Assembly: GCA_021413885.1 (NCBI GenBank) | Contig: JAIOPM010000031.1 | Location: forward strand, 248,001 to 312,000 | DNA length: 64,000 bases | Direction: 5' to 3' | Source: Planctomycetota bacterium | GTDB taxonomy: Bacteria; Planctomycetota; UBA1135; GCA-002686595 | Shown: positions 60,394-64,000 of the stretch, in pieces | Position numbering within the stretch: position 1 is the first letter of the stretch | How the letters are laid out: every line of letters begins with the position of its first letter | Made by a program: the position numbers and the translations under genes | The notes under the pieces: generated by a model | The model's input: only the letters and a program-made list of their open reading frames with translations | Database searches by the model: none | Told to the model about the DNA's origin: nothing

Positions 60394-63300
60394 CTACGAC
60401 ACGTTCGCCGATCGGTCGAGCGGTTCGCCGCTGCGTCTTGCTTCTTCGAGCGCGCGCACGACCTGCTTCATCGCGAACGGCTTGGCGAGCGTGGCGCGGA
60501 AGCCGAAACGCGCGGGTTGAGCGAGCACCGGATCGCTCGCGTAGCCGCTCATCGCGATCAGGCGCGCCGTCGGATCGACGTCGAGGATGCGGCGCGCGAC
60601 CGCGACGCCGCCGGGCCCGCCGGGCATCGTCAAGTCGAGGAACGCGACGTCGAAGGGCTCGCCGCGCTCGCGCGCCTCGCGCCAACTCGCGACGGCTTCG
60701 TCCTCGCCGTCGACGCAGCAGACGCGCGCGCCGTGGTGCGCGAGTTGGGCCTGCAACACCGCGCGCACTTCCGGTTCGTCGTCGACGACGAGCACGCGCG
60801 CGTCGACGGTCGGCGCCGCGGCCGGATCGAGCGGCGCCGTCGGCGCTTCGCGATCGGCGACCGGCAGGTAGACCGAAAAAGTCGCTCCCGCGCCGACCCG
60901 CGAACGCACGGTGATCGCGCCGCCGTGGCGGTGCACCACCGAGTACGCGGTCGCGAGGCCGAGCCCCGAACCGCCGACCTTGGTGGTGAAGAACGGATCG
61001 AAGACGTGTTGGAGGTGCTCGGGCGCGATGCCGCCGCCTTCGTCCTCGACGTCGACGCGGACGAAGCGCCCGTCCTCGAGCGCCGGGTGCTGACGCCGAC
61101 CCGCGCGCACGTTGTGCACCGAGAGCGTCGCGCGACCGCCCGACGGCATCGCCTGGCGCGCGTTGATCAACAGGTTCTCGAAGACTTGTTGGACCTGCGC
61201 CTTGTCGACGTCGCACGGCCAGGGCTCGGACTCGAAGTGTTGGACGACGCGCACGCGCGAGCCGCTGAACGCGAGTTGGCTCGCATCGTCGAGGAGCTCG
61301 GTGATCGACACCGCGGCGCGCACCGGCTCGCCGCCGCGCGCGAACGTCAACAGTTGGTGCGAGAGGTCACGCGCGCGGCCGAGCGCTTTCTCCGCGGCCG
61401 ACACGTGCTTCGCGACGTCGCCCGAGTTCGGCGCGGCGAGCCCGATCAACGCGACGCGCCCGCCGACCGCGGTCAACACGTTGTTGAAGTCGTGCGCGAT
61501 GCCGCCGGCGAGCACGCCGAGGGAACGCAGACGTTCCGCGCGTCCGAGCTCGCGCTCGAGCCGCAGCCGCTCGGTCACGTCGCGCAACACGATCACCGCG
61601 CCGTGGGACGTCGAGCCTTCGCCGGTCACCGGCGCGACGGCGAGCTCGATCGAACGCGAATCGCCGCGTTGGGGATGGAGCGTCAGTTCCGTGCTCGGCG
61701 GATGCGCTTCGCGGCCCGGCGGCGCGCGCAGCGTCGACGTGTCGAACGGCGCGCCGTCGAGGCGTTCGAGGCGCACGACGTCTTCGACCGGACGGCCGAG
61801 CAGCTCGTCGGCGCGCGCGCCGATGACGCGTTCGGCGGCGCCGTTGACCAACACGATGCTTCCGTCGGGGCCGAGCGCGACGACGCCGTCCGCGATGCTC
61901 TCGAGCGTCGCGTGGAGCCGCTCCTTCTCGCGCACGATCTCGGCGCGCGACGACGAGAGCTCGCGCGTGCGCGCCTCGACGGCGTGCGCGAGCTTCCGCG
62001 TGTAGCGGCGTTGCGCGAGCGTCTGTTGCACCGCCCAGCCGAGCGCGCTCGCGAGCGCCAACCCCGCGACGACGAACCACGAACGCTGCCAGAGCGGGCG
62101 CGGCACGGAGAACTCCGCCGAACGCTCGATCGCGCTCCACGCGCCGCCCGGCGCGCGCGCCGCGAGCTCGAAGTGATAACGACCCGCCGGAAGATTGGTG
62201 TAGCGCGTCTCGAAGCGCGTCGAGCCCGTCGTCTCCGACCACGTCGAATCGAAGCCGTCGAGGCGCCAACGGAAACCGACGCGACGTTCGTCGACCAACG
62301 ACACGGCGCTCGCGCGCACGACCAGCACGTGCAGGTTCGGAGCGAGCTCGGTCTCCGCACTCGGATCGATGCGCACGCCGTCGGCCTCGAAACCGGCGAT
62401 GCGCACGCGCGGCGGCGGTTTCGGCGGCGTGAGCGCGTCGAGCGGACCGACCGACAGACCGCGATCGGTGCCGACCCACAGACGCTGCTCTTCGTCGATG
62501 CACAGCGCCGCGCGGTTGACTTCGCGACCGACGAGGCCATTCTCCATCGACAGGCGGCGAGCGTGTGCTCCGTCCCACTCGACGACGCCGTCGGCGGTGC
62601 CGAACCACAGGCGCGTGTCCCGCGATTCCACGATCGAGTAGACGGCGCCGACTTCGGCGAGCGCCGGAGTCGTGTCGCGCACGAGTCCGCGGTGCGACAG
62701 GTGCGCGAGTCCGCCGCGCGTGCCGATCCAGAGCTCGCCGGTGCTCGACTCGAACACGCACCACGCATCGTCGAGGTCCGCGCGCTCGGTCGAGCGATAG
62801 CCGATCCAACGCCCGTCACGCCGCGCGAACACGCCTTCGCCCGACGTGATCGCGTACAGCACTCCGCTTCGATCGCGCGCGAGCCGCCGACCGAGGCTCG
62901 CGTTCAATCGCGTGTCGGGGACTTCGCGCCACGTCTTCGGATCGACGGCGACGACGCCGCACGAGCCCGAGATCCACAGCGAACCGTCCGGATCGACGTC
63001 GACGTCCGCGAGGTGATCGATGCCGAGCGTCGACACGTCGATCGTTTCCTCGGAGCCGTCTCGACGCACGTGCAGCAGCGAGCCGATCCACAACGCGACG
63101 TAGTATCCGCCGTCGCCGTCGCCGCGGAGGCTCATCACGCGCGGACGCGGATCGAGCGTGTACGGGGCTCTCGGCAACGGTCGTGCTTCGATGCGTTCGT
63201 CGGTGACCGTCGCGAGGCTGTGGTTCTGACCGATCACGAACGCGTGCGCGTCGAGTCGGAGGACGGCGCTGACTTCGTCCTCGATCAGGCCGGCGACGCG

Positions 63301-64000
63301 GTCGTAGACCTGGAAGCGCAGGCCGTCGAGCTTCGACAGCCCTTCGCGGTGGCCGATCCACAGGTTCTCCTCGCGATCGACGAGCAGCGACAGCGCTCCT
63401 TCGCACGGCAGGCCGCGCGCTTGACCGAACGGTATCGGGCCCGGGGCGCCGGGCGCGAGGTGCATGAGCCCGGATGGATCGCCGTAGAAGAGGCCGAGCT
63501 CCCGACTCGCCGCCGCGTCCAGGAACTCGAACAGCGAGTTCGGCGGCGGCACGTTCGGCGTCGAGCGCAGTGCGAAGCGGCCGTCGCGCACCACGCCGAT
63601 CCAACGATCGCTGACGAGCCACAGACCGTCGAGGCGTGCGTTCGGCGCGCCGGTATCGGCGCGCGGCTCCCACGCGAGCGCGAGCACGCGACCGTCGGGC
63701 AGGCCGAGTTCGGCGTCGAGGTCGCGCGCTCGTTCGTGCGCGTCGAGTTCGAAGAGCCCGTCGCGCGTGCCAACGAGGAAGCCGTTTCGGTACGTCGTGA
63801 CCGCGAGCGGCGGCGCATTCGAAGCGCGTGTGGTGCCCGCCAACGTGCGCCAGTGTTCGCCGTTCAAGAGCTGCACGCCGCCCGGCGCGGAGATGCGCGC
63901 GATCCGAGGCTCCCCCCCGCGATCGTTGAGCGCGATCGCGAAGCGGTACTCGAGCGGCAGTTCCTCCTCGCCGACACGCGCCGTCCAACCGTCGGGGCCG
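60394..64000 (-). CDS. hybrid sensor histidine kinase (periplasmic propeller, TM, PAS, HisKA/HATPase, receiver), N-terminus outside window
   Basis: The frame is open to the window end, so the N-terminus is missing; the first visible residues (GPDGWTARVGEEELPLEYRF) are protein-like and precede the GTG at 63876. A two-component propeller (repeats such as LWIGHREGLSKLDGLRF, LWVGTDRGLSVGP) and a Y_Y_Y-type beta domain form the sensor. A transmembrane helix follows (SWFVVAGLALASALGWAVQ), then a PAS segment, the phosphoacceptor His in GGIAHDFNNVLTAVGG and an ATPase domain (NLLINARQAMPSG, GSGLGLATAY). The receiver has its phospho-Asp in VAFLDLTMPGG. It is a membrane sensor with an internal phosphorelay; the ligand is unknown. 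Confidence 0.92.
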   Translation of the reverse strand, partial: GPDGWTARVGEEELPLEYRFAIALNDRGGEPRIARISAPGGVQLLNGEHWRTLAGTTRASNAPPLAVTTYRNGFLVGTRDGLFELDAHERARDLDAELGLPDGRVLALAWEPRADTGAPNARLDGLWLVSDRWIGVVRDGRFALRSTPNVPPPNSLFEFLDAAASRELGLFYGDPSGLMHLAPGAPGPIPFGQARGLPCEGALSLLVDREENLWIGHREGLSKLDGLRFQVYDRVAGLIEDEVSAVLRLDAHAFVIGQNHSLATVTDERIEARPLPRAPYTLDPRPRVMSLRGDGDGGYYVALWIGSLLHVRRDGSEETIDVSTLGIDHLADVDVDPDGSLWISGSCGVVAVDPKTWREVPDTRLNASLGRRLARDRSGVLYAITSGEGVFARRDGRWIGYRSTERADLDDAWCVFESSTGELWIGTRGGLAHLSHRGLVRDTTPALAEVGAVYSIVESRDTRLWFGTADGVVEWDGAHARRLSMENGLVGREVNRAALCIDEEQRLWVGTDRGLSVGPLDALTPPKPPPRVRIAGFEADGVRIDPSAETELAPNLHVLVVRASAVSLVDERRVGFRWRLDGFDSTWSETTGSTRFETRYTNLPAGRYHFELAARAPGGAWSAIERSAEFSVPRPLWQRSWFVVAGLALASALGWAVQQTLAQRRYTRKLAHAVEARTRELSSSRAEIVREKERLHATLESIADGVVALGPDGSIVLVNGAAERVIGARADELLGRPVEDVVRLERLDGAPFDTSTLRAPPGREAHPPSTELTLHPQRGDSRSIELAVAPVTGEGSTSHGAVIVLRDVTERLRLERELGRAERLRSLGVLAGGIAHDFNNVLTAVGGRVALIGLAAPNSGDVAKHVSAAEKALGRARDLSHQLLTFARGGEPVRAAVSITELLDDASQLAFSGSRVRVVQHFESEPWPCDVDKAQVQQVFENLLINARQAMPSGGRATLSVHNVRAGRRQHPALEDGRFVRVDVEDEGGGIAPEHLQHVFDPFFTTKVGGSGLGLATAYSVVHRHGGAITVRSRVGAGATFSVYLPVADREAPTAPLDPAAAPTVDARVLVVDDEPEVRAVLQAQLAHHGARVCCVDGEDEAVASWREARERGEPFDVAFLDLTMPGGPGGVAVARRILDVDPTARLIAMSGYASDPVLAQPARFGFRATLAKPFAMKQVVRALEEARRSGEPLDRSANVS

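Overview
The window is a very GC-rich bacterial chromosome segment with tightly packed genes and no tRNA, rRNA, CRISPR array or insertion sequence that I can see. The gene content points to a planctomycete-like bacterium, probably a deep-branching Planctomycetota lineage. The signs are many secreted proteins with YVTN, LVIVD or PD40 beta-propellers, carboxypeptidase-regulatory-like repeats fused to ECF sigma factors, small DCNGNG calcium-type motifs, cysteine-bearing C-terminal modules, and thioredoxin/TPR/toroid proteins. This assignment is inferred from protein style, not from a marker gene.

Layout. 1-9.1 kb: the end of an S9 peptidase, a membrane-anchored repeat protein divergent from an ECF sigma factor fused to a transmembrane helix and extracytoplasmic repeats, a secreted propeller/cytochrome-c protein, a small reading frame split by an in-frame TGA, a small HTH protein and a VOC protein. 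9.1-15 kb: typA, a DEDDh exonuclease-WYL protein and a secreted propeller protein. 14.7-21.5 kb: two tandem secreted metallopeptidases, another anchored repeat protein and an SDR oxidoreductase. 21.6-29 kb: a large secreted protein followed by a strong terminator, an erythromycin-esterase-like lipoprotein, a polytopic membrane protein and a secreted Trx/TPR/toroid protein. 29.1-30.7 kb: a small stress group (mini-Hsp20, tandem universal stress protein, glutaredoxin). 30.7-35.8 kb: a second sigma-TM-repeat fusion, an SGNH hydrolase and a MORN-variant lipoprotein.

36.0-45.3 kb is the metabolic core: argR-argG-P-loop protein-argC-argD-argF'-argB-argE-argH, nearly all overlapping by 1-4 bases, so it is almost certainly one translationally coupled operon. 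The transcarbamylase is of the acyl-ornithine type (argF'), so the deacylase should act on an acyl-citrulline. A valine at the substrate-discriminating position suggests succinylated intermediates. No glutamate N-acyltransferase is recognisable, and an uncharacterised P-loop protein occupies the operon.

45.4-64 kb: a small membrane protein, a PD40 propeller protein, a C39-like peptidase/TPR lipoprotein pair, a four-gene operon (DUF6614-like, methyltransferase, FMN split barrel, EgtB/SenA-like protein) divergent from a MocR regulator with a palindromic operator, an ATP-grasp protein, a GT2 glycosyltransferase, two thioredoxin-TPR paralogues, a rhodanese, and a large hybrid histidine kinase that runs off the window.

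The items most worth a second look are the arginine operon with its unexplained P-loop member, the two membrane-tethered ECF sigma fusions, the TGA-split reading frame followed by a SECIS-like hairpin, and the EgtB/SenA-like operon in which a predicted iron ligand is replaced by Cys.
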